This document shows positions 10,167-22,756 of a stretch of 64,000 nt of DNA, in pieces. Every line of letters starts with the position of its first letter. Within the stretch, counting starts at the first letter, position 1. The position numbers were made by a program, and so were the translations under genes. The stretch is from RYN-230 sp963829725 (GTDB lineage Bacteria > Actinomycetota > Actinomycetes > Streptosporangiales > Streptosporangiaceae), in the NCBI GenBank assembly GCA_963829725.1, contig CAWHJW010000005.1, positions 558,001 through 622,000 of the forward strand. The letters are read 5' to 3'. The notes beneath the pieces are model-generated. The model did not search any database. It worked only from the letters and a program-made list of their open reading frames with translations, and was not told the origin of the DNA.

Positions 10167-10884
10167 GGCAGGTTCCCTTCGGCACCTTCCCGGCCGTCCC
10201 GTACCGGCGCCGTAGGTACGGCGCTGTCCCGGCCCGCACGCGAGCCGGGAGGCTGGCGGGTCCCGGGGAGACCACGGAGGGAACGTCTTCAGCGTCAGCC
10301 GGCCTGCGCGGCCGCTTCTCACCCTCGCCAGCGGCTCTTCGGTCCAGTCTTCGGCCCGGGACCCGCTTGTGAGGTTACCTCCGCAACCGGGCCGCCGGAA
10401 GTGGCCATTTCCGCCAGCCCGACGTGACCGGCCATCGCCGGCCCGCGGTCCCGTTCGGCCGCCCCCCGTCACGGACCGAACGGGACCCTGGCGGCCATCC
10501 CCGCACCCGCCCCAGGTGCAGGGACCCTCCACGCCCCCCTCACCTGGGGCAGCCCGGCACGCACTGGTGCGGGTCCGGACCTCACCCTGCCTGCTCCGCC
10601 CGGCGCGGGCGACGCCATCGGGAACTCCCGGACAAAGTCGGACGGCGCCACCCAGGCAGGCGTGACTGGTATCAATTCGGCCGATGCGGTGAACTGACCG
10701 TGCCGCCTGGGAGTCATGCACACATCGGGCCGGTGCGCCACTGGCGGGCCCGGGCCGGCCGGGCGGAGAGCCCGGCGGCCCGGTCCGGTGCGCGCAGGGG
10801 CCGGCCTCAGCAGGGGAGCGCTGGGGCCCGGGCGGAGCCGCCATCTGGGATTCCGGGTGCGGCGCAATGCATGAGGGGGAGAGT
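10167..10884. other. 718-bp divergent intergenic region
   Basis: Lies between the divergent GST and HTH-STAND-WD40 genes. I find no convincing gene: open frames on both strands lack codon-position consistency with any family and are rich in Pro/Arg. It holds one clear inverted repeat (10447-10487) and must contain the promoters for both neighbours. The length is unusual for this compact region. Confidence 0.5.
10447..10487. promoter_or_regulatory. Inverted repeat upstream of the STAND gene
   Basis: Perfect 12-bp arms (GGTCCCGTTCGG at 10447-10458 and its complement at 10476-10487) separated by 17 bases. There is no T-tract and it lies about 400 bases ahead of the STAND start, in the divergent spacer. 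It may be an operator or an RNA hairpin; direction is not determined. Confidence 0.4.
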
Positions 10885-14961
<4,077 letters not shown>

Positions 14962-15080
14962 CCAAGCCCGCGCAGCAGCCCGCGGGCGCGCCAGACGTCT
15001 CACCCAACGTGAGCACCTAATTTCAATCTGTATTTCCGCAGCGTGTTGTGCCCGGCTGGCGGCCGCGAGCCAGGCCGCGG

Positions 15081-16532
15081 TCAGGATCCGGCCGGACGGC
15101 CCGCGGGCAGGTACCGGCTGAACCAGCCGCGGGCCAGCCAGGCCACCTGCTCCAGCGCGCCCGGCTCGGGGAACAGGTGGGTCGCGCCGGGCACCACGGA
15201 CAGCTGGCTCCCGGCTGGCAGGTGCGCCCGGGACTCCTCGTTCAGGGCCAGCACCCGGTCGTCCAGCCCGCCCACGATGAGCAGCGTCGGCGCCCGGACC
15301 CCGGCCAGCGCGGGGCCGGCCAGGTCGGGACGGCCGCCCCGGGACACGATGGCGGCCACGTCGCTGGCCGGGTCGGAGGCCGCCAGCAGGGCCGCGGCGG
15401 CGCCGGTGCTCGCGCCGAAGTAGCCGAGGCCGAGCTCGCCCAGCCCGGCTTGCGTGCGCAGCCAGCCGGTCGCCGCGGTGAGCCGGGCAGCCAGCAGCCC
15501 GATGTCGAACACGTTGGACCGGACGGTCTCCTCCTCCGGCGTGAGCAGGTCGAGCAGCAGGGTGCCGAGCCCGACCACGTGCAGCGCGCCGGCCACGAAG
15601 AGGTTGCGGGGGCTGTTGCGGCCGCTGCCGCTGCCGTGCGCGAACACCACGACGCCCCGGGCGCCCGGCGGCACGGTCAGGTGGCCCGGCAGGGCGACCG
15701 GCCCGGCCACCACCGCGACCTCGCAGTCCGTGCCCTGCTGCGGGGGGTGGTCGCCGCGGGGTGAAATCCCGGGGAGGACCGGGGGGGCGTCCCCCCGGGC
15801 TAGCCCGGGTTTATTCGCGGGCGAGGCGGGGTGCGCCGCAGGCGTGTCCCCGCCGAGCCGGCGAATGCGCGGGGGGTCCGGGGGGTCGTCCCCCCGGGCT
15901 AGCGCCGCCGCCCGCAGCAGGCGGACCACGTCCGCGTCGCTGGACTGGGCGAAGTCGGAGTACCACTGCCCGATGGCGAAGAACGGCTCCGGGGACTCCA
16001 GGCAGATGACCTCGTCGGCCGCGTCAGCCAGCGCCGCGACGGTGCCGCGGGGCGCGACCGGGACGGCCAGGATGACCCGGGCCGCGCCGTGTGCCCGGGC
16101 GACCTGGCAGGCCGCCCGGGCCGTGGAGCCGGTGGCGATGCCGTCGTCCACCACGACCGCGATCCGGCCCGCCAGCGGCACCCGCGGCCGGTCGGCCCGG
16201 TACCGCTGCGCCCGGCGGGCCAGCTCGGCCCGCTCGGCCACCTCGACCCGGGCGAACTCTTCCTCGCTGACCCGCTCGAGCTCGACCACGTCCATGTTGA
16301 GCAGGCGGACGCCGTCCTCGCCGATGGCGCCCATGGCGAGTTCCGGCTGGGCCGGCAGGCCTATCTTGCGGACCAGGATGACGTCGAGCGGCGCCCCGAG
16401 CGCCCGGGCGATCTCATACGCCACCGGGATGCCGCCGCGGGGCAGCCCCAGCACCACGGTGTCCGGCCCGCGCAGGTCCGCCAGCAGGCCGGCCAGCCGA
16501 CGGCCCGCGTCGGCGCGATCGCGGAACGGCAT
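15081..16532 (-). CDS. Phosphoribosyltransferase fused to dienelactone-hydrolase-like alpha/beta hydrolase
   Basis: 483 residues with two enzyme domains. Residues 1 to about 215 form a type I phosphoribosyltransferase: LGLPRGGIPVAYEIA at the start and the PRPP-binding loop VVVDDGIATGSTA. Residues about 270-483 form an alpha/beta hydrolase: HGSGSGRNSPRN, nucleophile elbow GASTG, then the acid in GGLDDRV and the histidine in PGATHLF. This two-domain architecture is known in actinobacteria but its reaction is not established. The roughly 54-residue Pro/Asp-rich linker contains a DNA-level repeat (see 15776-15903). Start ATG 16532-16530 begins MPFRDRADAGRRLA, typical for the family. Divergent neighbours none; the next gene upstream on the same strand is the LLM oxidoreductase. 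Confidence 0.88.
   Translation of the reverse strand: MPFRDRADAGRRLAGLLADLRGPDTVVLGLPRGGIPVAYEIARALGAPLDVILVRKIGLPAQPELAMGAIGEDGVRLLNMDVVELERVSEEEFARVEVAERAELARRAQRYRADRPRVPLAGRIAVVVDDGIATGSTARAACQVARAHGAARVILAVPVAPRGTVAALADAADEVICLESPEPFFAIGQWYSDFAQSSDADVVRLLRAAALARGDDPPDPPRIRRLGGDTPAAHPASPANKPGLARGDAPPVLPGISPRGDHPPQQGTDCEVAVVAGPVALPGHLTVPPGARGVVVFAHGSGSGRNSPRNLFVAGALHVVGLGTLLLDLLTPEEETVRSNVFDIGLLAARLTAATGWLRTQAGLGELGLGYFGASTGAAAALLAASDPASDVAAIVSRGGRPDLAGPALAGVRAPTLLIVGGLDDRVLALNEESRAHLPAGSQLSVVPGATHLFPEPGALEQVAWLARGWFSRYLPAGRPAGS
15776..15904. repeat. Direct repeat of a GC hairpin unit inside a coding linker
   Basis: Two 29-bp units at 15776-15804 and 15875-15903 match at 27 of 29 positions, each with a G6-7/C6 dyad ending in CCCGGGCTAGC. 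They start 99 bases apart, a multiple of three, and are read in the same frame as LARGD-containing linker sequence in the phosphoribosyltransferase-hydrolase fusion. This looks like an extragenic palindromic element captured in frame. Confidence 0.75.
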
Positions 16533-16617
16533 GGGCCTGCACCCCCTCGATGGCTCCAGTCTCCTGCGCCGCGGACGGCCGCGCCACCCGGCGCGGCCTG
16601 GCGGCCCGGGGCGCCGC

Positions 16618-17526
16618 TCAGGCCGTCAGCGTGGCGAGGAACTGGCGGGTACGCACGCCGTCCTCGCCCCGGGCGTACTCCCCGGCCACGAAGTCGGTCA
16701 CGCCGGCCTCGGCCAGGACCTGGAGTTTCCCGGCGACGGTGTCCTCATCCCCGATCAGGGCCACGTCGGCCGGCCCGGCCGCGCCCTCCCGGTCCAGCAT
16801 GGCCCGGTAGGATGGCAGCTGGCCGTAGATCACGAACGCCTGGGCCGCCACGGCGTGCGCGGCCTCGGGGTCGCTGGTCACGCAGACCGGCAGGATGCAC
16901 ACCACCCGGGGGCTGGGCCGGCCCGCCGCCTGCGCCGCCCCGGTGATCTCCGGCACGATGTGCTCGCGCACGGTAGCCGGCCCGGTCATCCACAGCACGG
17001 TGCCGTCGGCCAGCTCGCCGGCCAGCCGGAGCATCTTCGGCCCCAGCGCGGCCACCAGCAGCGGCACCGGCTTCGGGCCCGGGGTGGTCAACGCGATGTG
17101 CGCGCTGACCTGCTGGCCGTCCACCGAGGCCGGTTCCCCGTTCAGCAGCGGGCGGAGCACGGACAGGTACTCCCGGGTGTGCGCGACCGGCTTGTCGAAC
17201 CGGTAGCCGAACATGTCCTCGATCACCATCTTGTGCGACGTCCCGACACCGAGGGTGAGCCGCCCGCCGAGGGCGGCGGCCGCGGTGAGCGCCTGCTGGG
17301 CCAGCGCGGCCGGGTGCCGCGGGTAGGTCGGCACCACCGCGGTGCCCAGCTCGATCCCGTCCACCCCGCTGCCCGCCACCGCGAGCGCGGTGAGCGCGTC
17401 CAGACCGAAGATGTTGTTCATCCAGGCCGACGCGAATCCCTGGTCGGCCGCCTGCTGGATGGTGTCCCGCACCCGGGTGAGGGCGTCGGGTCCGCTGGCG
17501 TCCGGCACTGACACGCCAATCCGCAT
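16618..17526 (-). CDS. LLM class F420-dependent oxidoreductase
   Basis: Luciferase-like monooxygenase fold flavin/F420 enzyme, 302 residues, the usual size. It begins MRIGVSVPDASG and contains the family stretches GIELGTAVVPTYPRHP, LTLGVGTSHKMVIEDMFG (cofactor-binding region) and ADGTVLWMTGP. F420 rather than FMN is inferred from its similarity to the actinobacterial F420 subgroup; the substrate is unknown. The start ATG 17526-17524 is supported by a strong AGGAGG eight bases upstream. It lies 29 bases downstream of psuG on the same strand, so it could be transcribed with the pseudouridine genes, though no functional link is known. Confidence 0.9.
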   Translation of the reverse strand: MRIGVSVPDASGPDALTRVRDTIQQAADQGFASAWMNNIFGLDALTALAVAGSGVDGIELGTAVVPTYPRHPAALAQQALTAAAALGGRLTLGVGTSHKMVIEDMFGYRFDKPVAHTREYLSVLRPLLNGEPASVDGQQVSAHIALTTPGPKPVPLLVAALGPKMLRLAGELADGTVLWMTGPATVREHIVPEITGAAQAAGRPSPRVVCILPVCVTSDPEAAHAVAAQAFVIYGQLPSYRAMLDREGAAGPADVALIGDEDTVAGKLQVLAEAGVTDFVAGEYARGEDGVRTRQFLATLTA

Positions 17527-17555
17527 AGTTTCGCCTCCTGCTCAGGGCCGGCCGC

Positions 17556-18520
17556 TCACCGCGGCGCCGGCCGGCTGTCCAGTCCTGCATAGGCCACCGC
17601 GACCTCGGCCGCCAGGCCCGCGTTGTCCGCGATCAGCTGCCGGTTGACGTCGGCGCTCCGCCCCCCGCTCAGCTCGTGAACCATAGCCAGAACGGCGGGT
17701 GTCACCGACTGCCCCCGCACCCCCTGCTCGTGGACCCGGGCAACGGCCTCGGCGAGGATCGGCTCGATGTCCAGCGGCGGGTCCGGGGGGCGGGTGAGCA
17801 GCACGCCGGAGAGGCCGTTCAGCTGCCAGTGGACCGCGGCCAGGCGCGCGGCCCCGGAGGCGGTGCTCACCACGGCGGACACGGGCGGGCCGCCGTCGGC
17901 GCTGTAGAACATGGGCAGCGTGGCGGTGCGCCAGCCGAGCACCGGCACGGCCAGGGTTTCCAGCAGTTCCGCGGTGGCCGGCACGTCCAGGATGGACTTG
18001 ACCCCGGAGGAGACCACCAGCGCGCCGGTCCGGGCGATCTGCGGCAGGTCGGCCGAGACGTCCAGGGTGGCGGCGAAGCCGCGGTGCACCCCGCCGGTGC
18101 CGCCGGTGGCCATGAAGGCGATGCCGATCATGCGGCACACGGCCAGCGTGCCGCCCACCGTAGTGGCACCGAGCGCGCCCTGGACCACGCAGGCGGCCAG
18201 GTCGCGGGCCCCGCACTTGCGGGCCGACTCCCCCGCGGCGGCGAAGCGGTCCAGCTCGGCCTGGGTGAGCCCGGCGCGGATCACCCCGTCCACCACGCCG
18301 ATCGTGGCCGGGACCGCGCCGGCCTCGCGGACCCGCCGCTCGGAGTCGAGGGCGACCTCCACGCCCTGCCGCCCTGGGAAGCCGTGCGAGACCAGGGTGG
18401 TCTCGAGGGCGACCACCGGGGCGCCGTCGCGCAGTGCCGCCTGCACCTCCGCAGACAGCCGGACCGCGGCGTCCGGGCCCGGCGGCGCGGCCGGCGGCTG
18501 GCCTGCGGTGAGCTGGTCAC
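17556..18520 (-). CDS. psuG: Pseudouridine-5'-phosphate glycosidase (start disturbed by a probable frameshift)
   Basis: Cleaves pseudouridine-5'-phosphate to uracil and ribose-5-phosphate. Conserved features are VVALETTLVSHGFPGRQ near the N-terminus, RKCGARDL, GATTVGGTLAVCRMIGIAFMATGGTGGVH (catalytic Lys/Asp region lies here and beyond), VVSSGVKSILD and the C-terminal VTPAVLA and NAGLAAEVAVAYA. The upstream kinase ends in CCGTGACC, where a GTGA overlap offers start GTG 18520; that frame shifts to the PsuG frame within the first roughly 20 codons, so one base is probably wrong there. Without a frameshift the first in-frame start would be ATG 18635, overlapping the kinase by over 100 bases, which is unlikely. 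With the preceding PfkB kinase it forms the known pseudouridine salvage pair. Confidence 0.88.
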
Positions 18521-19311
18521 GGCATCGCTCCCATCTTGGCCACCGCCCGGGCCGCCGCGGACAGGCCCAGGCTGACCCCGCCGACCAGGTACCCGGCGGC
18601 GAACGCGTCGCCCGCCCCGGTCGGATCCACCGCATCCACCGGCACGGCGGGATATTCGGTCCCCCCGGACCGCACCCCGCGGGCGCCCAATTTCACCACC
18701 ATCTCAGCGCCGGGCAGATCGCCGATCAGCGCCACCTCCGCCTCAGTGCCGAACACGACCTCCGGCCGGAGTTCCGCCAGCAGCGCACGGAACCGGGCTG
18801 GGCCGTAGTCACGCAGCAGCGCGGTGGAGGACAGGTCCACCGACAGCCGGGGGATGCGCCGCGCGATGGCCAGCGCGGCCCCGCTGACCGGGTCGCTGGC
18901 CAGGCTGTAACCGGGCAGGTGCAGCCGGCCGCAGCCGGCGAGCCAGGCGTCGTCCAGCGCGGCCGCGGCCAGCAGCGGGCCGACACCCCGGTCGGTCAGC
19001 ATGGACCGGGTGGTGCCCTGCTCGGACAGCGACACGACCACCCCCGTGCGGCCGTCCAGGACCGGGCCGGTGATCTCGACACCGTGCGCGGCCAGGTCCG
19101 CCGCGACCAGGCCGGCTGCGCGGTCGCTGCCGCGGGCGGCGATCAGCCGGGCCTGCCCGCCGAGCACGCTGATCCAGGCGGCCACGTTGGCGGCCTGCCC
19201 GCCCGCGCCAACCCAGGTGCGGGCGGGTGTGTCGGTCTCCTCCGCGACCGGGCCGTCCGGGCAGACGACCACGTCGAGGTGCGCGTCGCCCAGTACGCAG
19301 ATCGCTGTCAC
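18517..19311 (-). CDS. PfkB family carbohydrate kinase (probable pseudouridine kinase)
   Basis: Ribokinase-fold kinase of 264 residues, a little short for the family. Seen: the N-terminal VLGDAHLDVVV strand, the GAGGQAANVAAW substrate-binding motif, LGGQARLIAARGSD, and near the C-terminus the PfkB signature DPTGAGDAFAAGYLVG with its catalytic aspartate. Because the next gene, overlapping by four bases, is the pseudouridine-phosphate glycosidase PsuG, the likely substrate is pseudouridine (PsuK role); this is inference from context. Start GTG 19311-19309. Divergent from the YbjQ-like gene. Confidence 0.85.
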   Translation of the reverse strand: MTAICVLGDAHLDVVVCPDGPVAEETDTPARTWVGAGGQAANVAAWISVLGGQARLIAARGSDRAAGLVAADLAAHGVEITGPVLDGRTGVVVSLSEQGTTRSMLTDRGVGPLLAAAALDDAWLAGCGRLHLPGYSLASDPVSGAALAIARRIPRLSVDLSSTALLRDYGPARFRALLAELRPEVVFGTEAEVALIGDLPGAEMVVKLGARGVRSGGTEYPAVPVDAVDPTGAGDAFAAGYLVGGVSLGLSAAARAVAKMGAMP

Positions 19312-19454
19312 GGCCGCCCTGGTCTCCTAGTCCTGCGCCGGGGACCGGTCCGGCCCGGGACCGATCAGCTCACTGATCATCTCACCGGCCTGTCGCGGGA
19401 CTACGCTGAGCCCCGGCTGCCGCACGGGGCGGCCACCCGGAACGGGGAGGACAG

Positions 19455-20306
19455 ATGCCGCTATTTGGCAGCGGAAGCGGGGACGGCGACACCGCCCGCT
19501 GGGAGCCACAAGCCGCGGACAGCCGCCTGGCGCACACCGCCGGCGCGGAGCCCGGCGCCGTGTTCACCTCTGACCTGTCGGTGTCGGAGTACGCGCTGCT
19601 CGGCGAGGCCGGTTTCGAGCCGCTCGGCTTCGTGGTCGGCTCCTCCATCTACCACGTGGGCCTGCAGGTGGGCCGCTGGTCGCAGAACGCCGAGTTGCAG
19701 GTGCTCACCCAGGCCATGTACAACGCCCGTGAGCTGGCCATGGCCCGGATGCGGTCGGAGGCGGACCATCTCGGCGCGGACGGCATCGTGGGCGTGCAGC
19801 TGCGGATGCAGATGTACGCCTGGGGCCAGGAGGTGCTGGAGTTCGTGGCCACCGGGACGGCGGTCAAGGCCCTCGCGGGCGAGGGCGCGCACCGTGCCCC
19901 GGACGGCCGGGCGTTCACCTCGGACCTGTCCGCGCAGGATTTCTTCCGGCTGCTGGCCGCGGGCGCGGTCCCGGTCGCGTTCGTCCTGGGCACCTGCGTC
20001 TACCACATCGCGCACCAGTCGGTCATGCAGTCGCTGCGCCAGGCCGGCCGCAACCAGGAGATGATCCAGTTCACCCAGGGCGTCTACGAGGCCCGGGAAC
20101 TGGCCCTGGTCCGGATGCAGACGGAGGCGTCACAGGCCCGCGCGTCCGGCATCGTCGGGGTGAACGTGGCCGTGTCCAACCACGTCTGGGGCGAGCACGC
20201 CACGGAATTCCTGGCCACCGGGACCGCCATCCGGCGGCTCAGTGACGAGCACCGGCTGCCCGCTACCACCCCGAAGCCCACCTTCACCCTGGGCCTGGAC
20301 AGCTGA
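19455..20306 (+). CDS. Tandem YbjQ/UPF0145 (heavy-metal-binding-domain) protein
   Basis: 283 residues made of two homologous halves. Each half begins FTSDLS, then E-Y/D-F...LLG-like, a G(S/T)(S/C)(I/V)YH motif, the helical ARELA..RM segment, and a G(A/S)(D/S)GIVGV strand followed by E-F(V/L)ATGTA. This repeat structure matches two copies of the YbjQ domain, named for a possible metal-binding role but without proven biochemistry; natural homologues form pentameric rings. Start ATG 19455 has GGGGAGG (19444-19450) upstream. It is divergent from the kinase-psuG unit and followed by the LOG-family gene on the same strand. Confidence 0.8.
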   Translation: MPLFGSGSGDGDTARWEPQAADSRLAHTAGAEPGAVFTSDLSVSEYALLGEAGFEPLGFVVGSSIYHVGLQVGRWSQNAELQVLTQAMYNARELAMARMRSEADHLGADGIVGVQLRMQMYAWGQEVLEFVATGTAVKALAGEGAHRAPDGRAFTSDLSAQDFFRLLAAGAVPVAFVLGTCVYHIAHQSVMQSLRQAGRNQEMIQFTQGVYEARELALVRMQTEASQARASGIVGVNVAVSNHVWGEHATEFLATGTAIRRLSDEHRLPATTPKPTFTLGLDS

Positions 20307-20393
20307 CCCGGCGCGGGGCCCGCACCCGGCCCGCCGTGCCGCGCGTCCGCGCCCCCGGTGAACGCGCGTCCGCCCCCCGGTGAAGATGAGGGG

Positions 20394-21029
20394 ATGCGAT
20401 CGGTATGCGTGTTCTCCGGGTCCAACCCGGGACGGCGGCTGGAGTACCTGGCCGGAGCGGCGGAGCTCGGCCGGCTGCTGGCCGCCCGGGGGCTGCGGGT
20501 GGTGTACGGCGGTGCGCACGTCGGCACCATGGGGGCACTCGCGGATGCTGTGCTGGCGGCCGGCGGCGAGATCACCGGGGTGATCCCTGAGCGCCTGGTG
20601 GACGCGGAGGTCGCCCACCGCGGCCTCCCCGACCTGCGCGTGGTGGGGTCCATGCACGAGCGGAAGGCGCTGATGGCGGAGCTGTCGGACGCCTTCGTCG
20701 CGCTGCCCGGCGGGCTGGGCACGCTGGAGGAGTTCGCCGAGGTGCTCACGTGGGCGCAGCTGGGGCTGCACGCCAAGCCGGCCGGGCTGCTGAACCTGCT
20801 CGGCTACTACGACGGGCTGCTGGCCTTCCTGGACCACGCGACCGGCGAGCGCTTCCTCCGCCCGGCGCACCGGGAGATGGTCATCTCCCGGCCTGACCCG
20901 GAAGGCCTGCTGGCCGCGATCTCCGGCGCCGCGGCCCGGTCCCCCGCCGCGGCTCCGCACAAGTGGATGGACGCCGCCGGCGCGGACCTCATCCCCGGCG
21001 AGGCTGCCCGGATCGCGCCCGCCGACTAA
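20394..21029 (+). CDS. LOG family / TIGR00730 Rossmann-fold nucleotide phosphoribohydrolase
   Basis: 211 residues of the LOG (lysine decarboxylase-like) family, which releases free base from nucleoside 5'-monophosphates, best known for activating cytokinins. The N-terminal VCVFSGSNPG, GGAHVGTMGALADA, MHERKALM and the catalytic PGGLGTLEEF motif are all present. Start ATG 20394 gives the family N-terminus MRSVCVFSGS; the frame extends upstream to 20358 but only adds a Pro-rich leader. Whether the substrate is a cytokinin precursor or a general nucleotide is open. Confidence 0.9.
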   Translation: MRSVCVFSGSNPGRRLEYLAGAAELGRLLAARGLRVVYGGAHVGTMGALADAVLAAGGEITGVIPERLVDAEVAHRGLPDLRVVGSMHERKALMAELSDAFVALPGGLGTLEEFAEVLTWAQLGLHAKPAGLLNLLGYYDGLLAFLDHATGERFLRPAHREMVISRPDPEGLLAAISGAAARSPAAAPHKWMDAAGADLIPGEAARIAPAD

Positions 21030-21054
21030 CCGCCCGGGGGAAGATCAACTCTTA

Positions 21055-21102
21055 GTGATCATGACGTAGCTGCCGTTGCAACGGCAGCTACGTCATGATC
21101 AC
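21055..21102. repeat. Perfect 48-bp palindrome
   Basis: Two 24-bp arms with no spacer: GTGATCATGACGTAGC... at 21055-21078 and its exact complement at 21079-21102. It sits between the LOG gene and the thioredoxin operator. It is AT-richer than its surroundings and has no T-tract, so it is not a standard terminator, though the hairpin could act as one. It may be one copy of a dispersed palindromic element. Confidence 0.9.
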
Positions 21103-21190
21103 GGCGGTGGCCACCGCGCGCCCGGGCATAATCCGGTCGCGCGGTGGCTTGAAGGCACCAGGGAATAGCCGGGCGGCCCGCCCCGTTCAT

Positions 21191-21206
21191 ATACCCTGGC
21201 GGGTAT
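21191..21206. promoter_or_regulatory. CsoR/CstR-like operator palindrome
   Basis: ATACCC-TGGC-GGGTAT, a perfect 6-bp inverted repeat with a 4-base spacer, 37 bases before the thioredoxin start. CsoR-family repressors (copper-sensing CsoR, persulfide-sensing CstR) bind AT-flanked runs of C and G of this shape. The assignment is by resemblance only; no CsoR gene lies in the window. Confidence 0.5.
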
Positions 21207-21243
21207 CTGGATCCCGAGATACGGTGACGACAAAGGAGAAACC

Positions 21244-21684
<441 letters not shown>

Positions 21685-21917
21685 CATCGGCGCGGCCGGC
21701 CCGGCCGGCCGCGCACAGCCCGCTGGCTGTGCCGCCTGACCTGCGGTTGAGCTGCGATTGCGGGACGGTTAAGCCCCGGCGCCATTCCCGGGGCATTGCG
21801 GCCGGATAGCGGAGATTGCCCGGAAAAGGGCCCGTGGCTGACGGCGGAAGGCTCTGCCAGGATGACCCTGGCGCCCGATGACAGAAGAGATCATCGGCCC
21901 TTCCGAACGGGGTCCTC

Positions 21918-22688
21918 ATGCCTGACATCCGGACGGCCGGCCGCCGCGGGCGGCTTCCCGTCAAGCCGCCGGGCGAGCGGTTCAACATCCAGTACCTGTC
22001 CAGCTACCTCACCGCGCCGCTGCCGCCGCCCCGCTACCCGGTGAACGTGTCGGGGGGCATCACCGAGTGGGGGATGCTGGGCAACGGGCCGGACAAGACG
22101 TGCACCACGCACCCGGACGGGGTCGGCGACTGCACCTTCGCCGGGCGGCAGCACTACCAGATGGCCAAGGCCGCGGCCGGGCACGAGACCGAGAAGCTGG
22201 AAGACTCCAACCAGCTGGTCGCGAATTACCTCGCCTACGATCACGGCCAGGACAACGGGGCGAACATTGCCGACCTGCTGCTGTTCTGGTACCGGCATGG
22301 CCGGATCCTGGCCTTCGCGCCGGTGGACCACACCAGCCCGGCCGCGGTGGACTCGGCCATGGCGGCCTTCCACGGCGCCTACTGCGGGGTGAGCCTGACC
22401 GACGACGCGGACAGCATGTTCGCCCAGCACCAGCCGTGGACGGTCGGCGGCGGGCAGGTGCCCGACCCGAACGAGGGCCACTGCATCGTGAAGGTCGCCT
22501 CGGACGGGCACCAGCTCGACACGTGGGTCACCTGGGGGGCGCTGCAGCGGTCCACGCTGGCCTGGACGTCGGAGTGCCTGGACGAGGCCTGGGTGGTCAT
22601 CACCGAGGAGGACGCCAAGGCACCCAGCCTGGACATCGCCGCGCTGCGCCGCGACATCGACGCACTGCACGGCACCGGCGGCAGCTAG
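21918..22688 (+). CDS. Papain-fold-like (cysteine peptidase-like) protein of unknown role
   Basis: 256 residues without a signal peptide. The motif VGDCTFAGRQHYQMA near residue 70 places a cysteine at the head of a helix, and EGHCIVKVASDG (about 190) provides a histidine on a strand, followed by WVTWGALQRSTLAW. I recognise this GDC...GHC...TWG pattern from phage- and actinobacteria-encoded proteins that look like C1/C39-type cysteine-peptidase folds; no activity is established to my knowledge. ATG 21918 is the first sensible start. It ends just before a strong bidirectional terminator facing the broken beta-helix gene. Confidence 0.6.
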   Translation: MPDIRTAGRRGRLPVKPPGERFNIQYLSSYLTAPLPPPRYPVNVSGGITEWGMLGNGPDKTCTTHPDGVGDCTFAGRQHYQMAKAAAGHETEKLEDSNQLVANYLAYDHGQDNGANIADLLLFWYRHGRILAFAPVDHTSPAAVDSAMAAFHGAYCGVSLTDDADSMFAQHQPWTVGGGQVPDPNEGHCIVKVASDGHQLDTWVTWGALQRSTLAWTSECLDEAWVVITEEDAKAPSLDIAALRRDIDALHGTGGS

Positions 22689-22701
22689 CTGGCACGGCGC
22701 T

Positions 22702-22737
22702 GGCGCGGTCCCGGCGGGTAGCCGCCGGGACCGCGCC
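22702..22737. terminator. Bidirectional hairpin terminator
   Basis: Perfect 16-bp stem (GGCGCGGTCCCGGCGG and complement) with a 4-base GTAG loop, placed exactly between two convergent genes (stops at 22688 and 22757). No T-tract, as is common in high-GC actinobacteria. Confidence 0.8.
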
Positions 22738-22756
22738 ACCGTAGTGCCTGGTGCGC

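Noticed and set aside
9201..10427. Plus-strand open frame of 408 codons opposite the GST gene
   Set aside because: Antisense shadow of a clearly recognisable GST; no family-like sequence.
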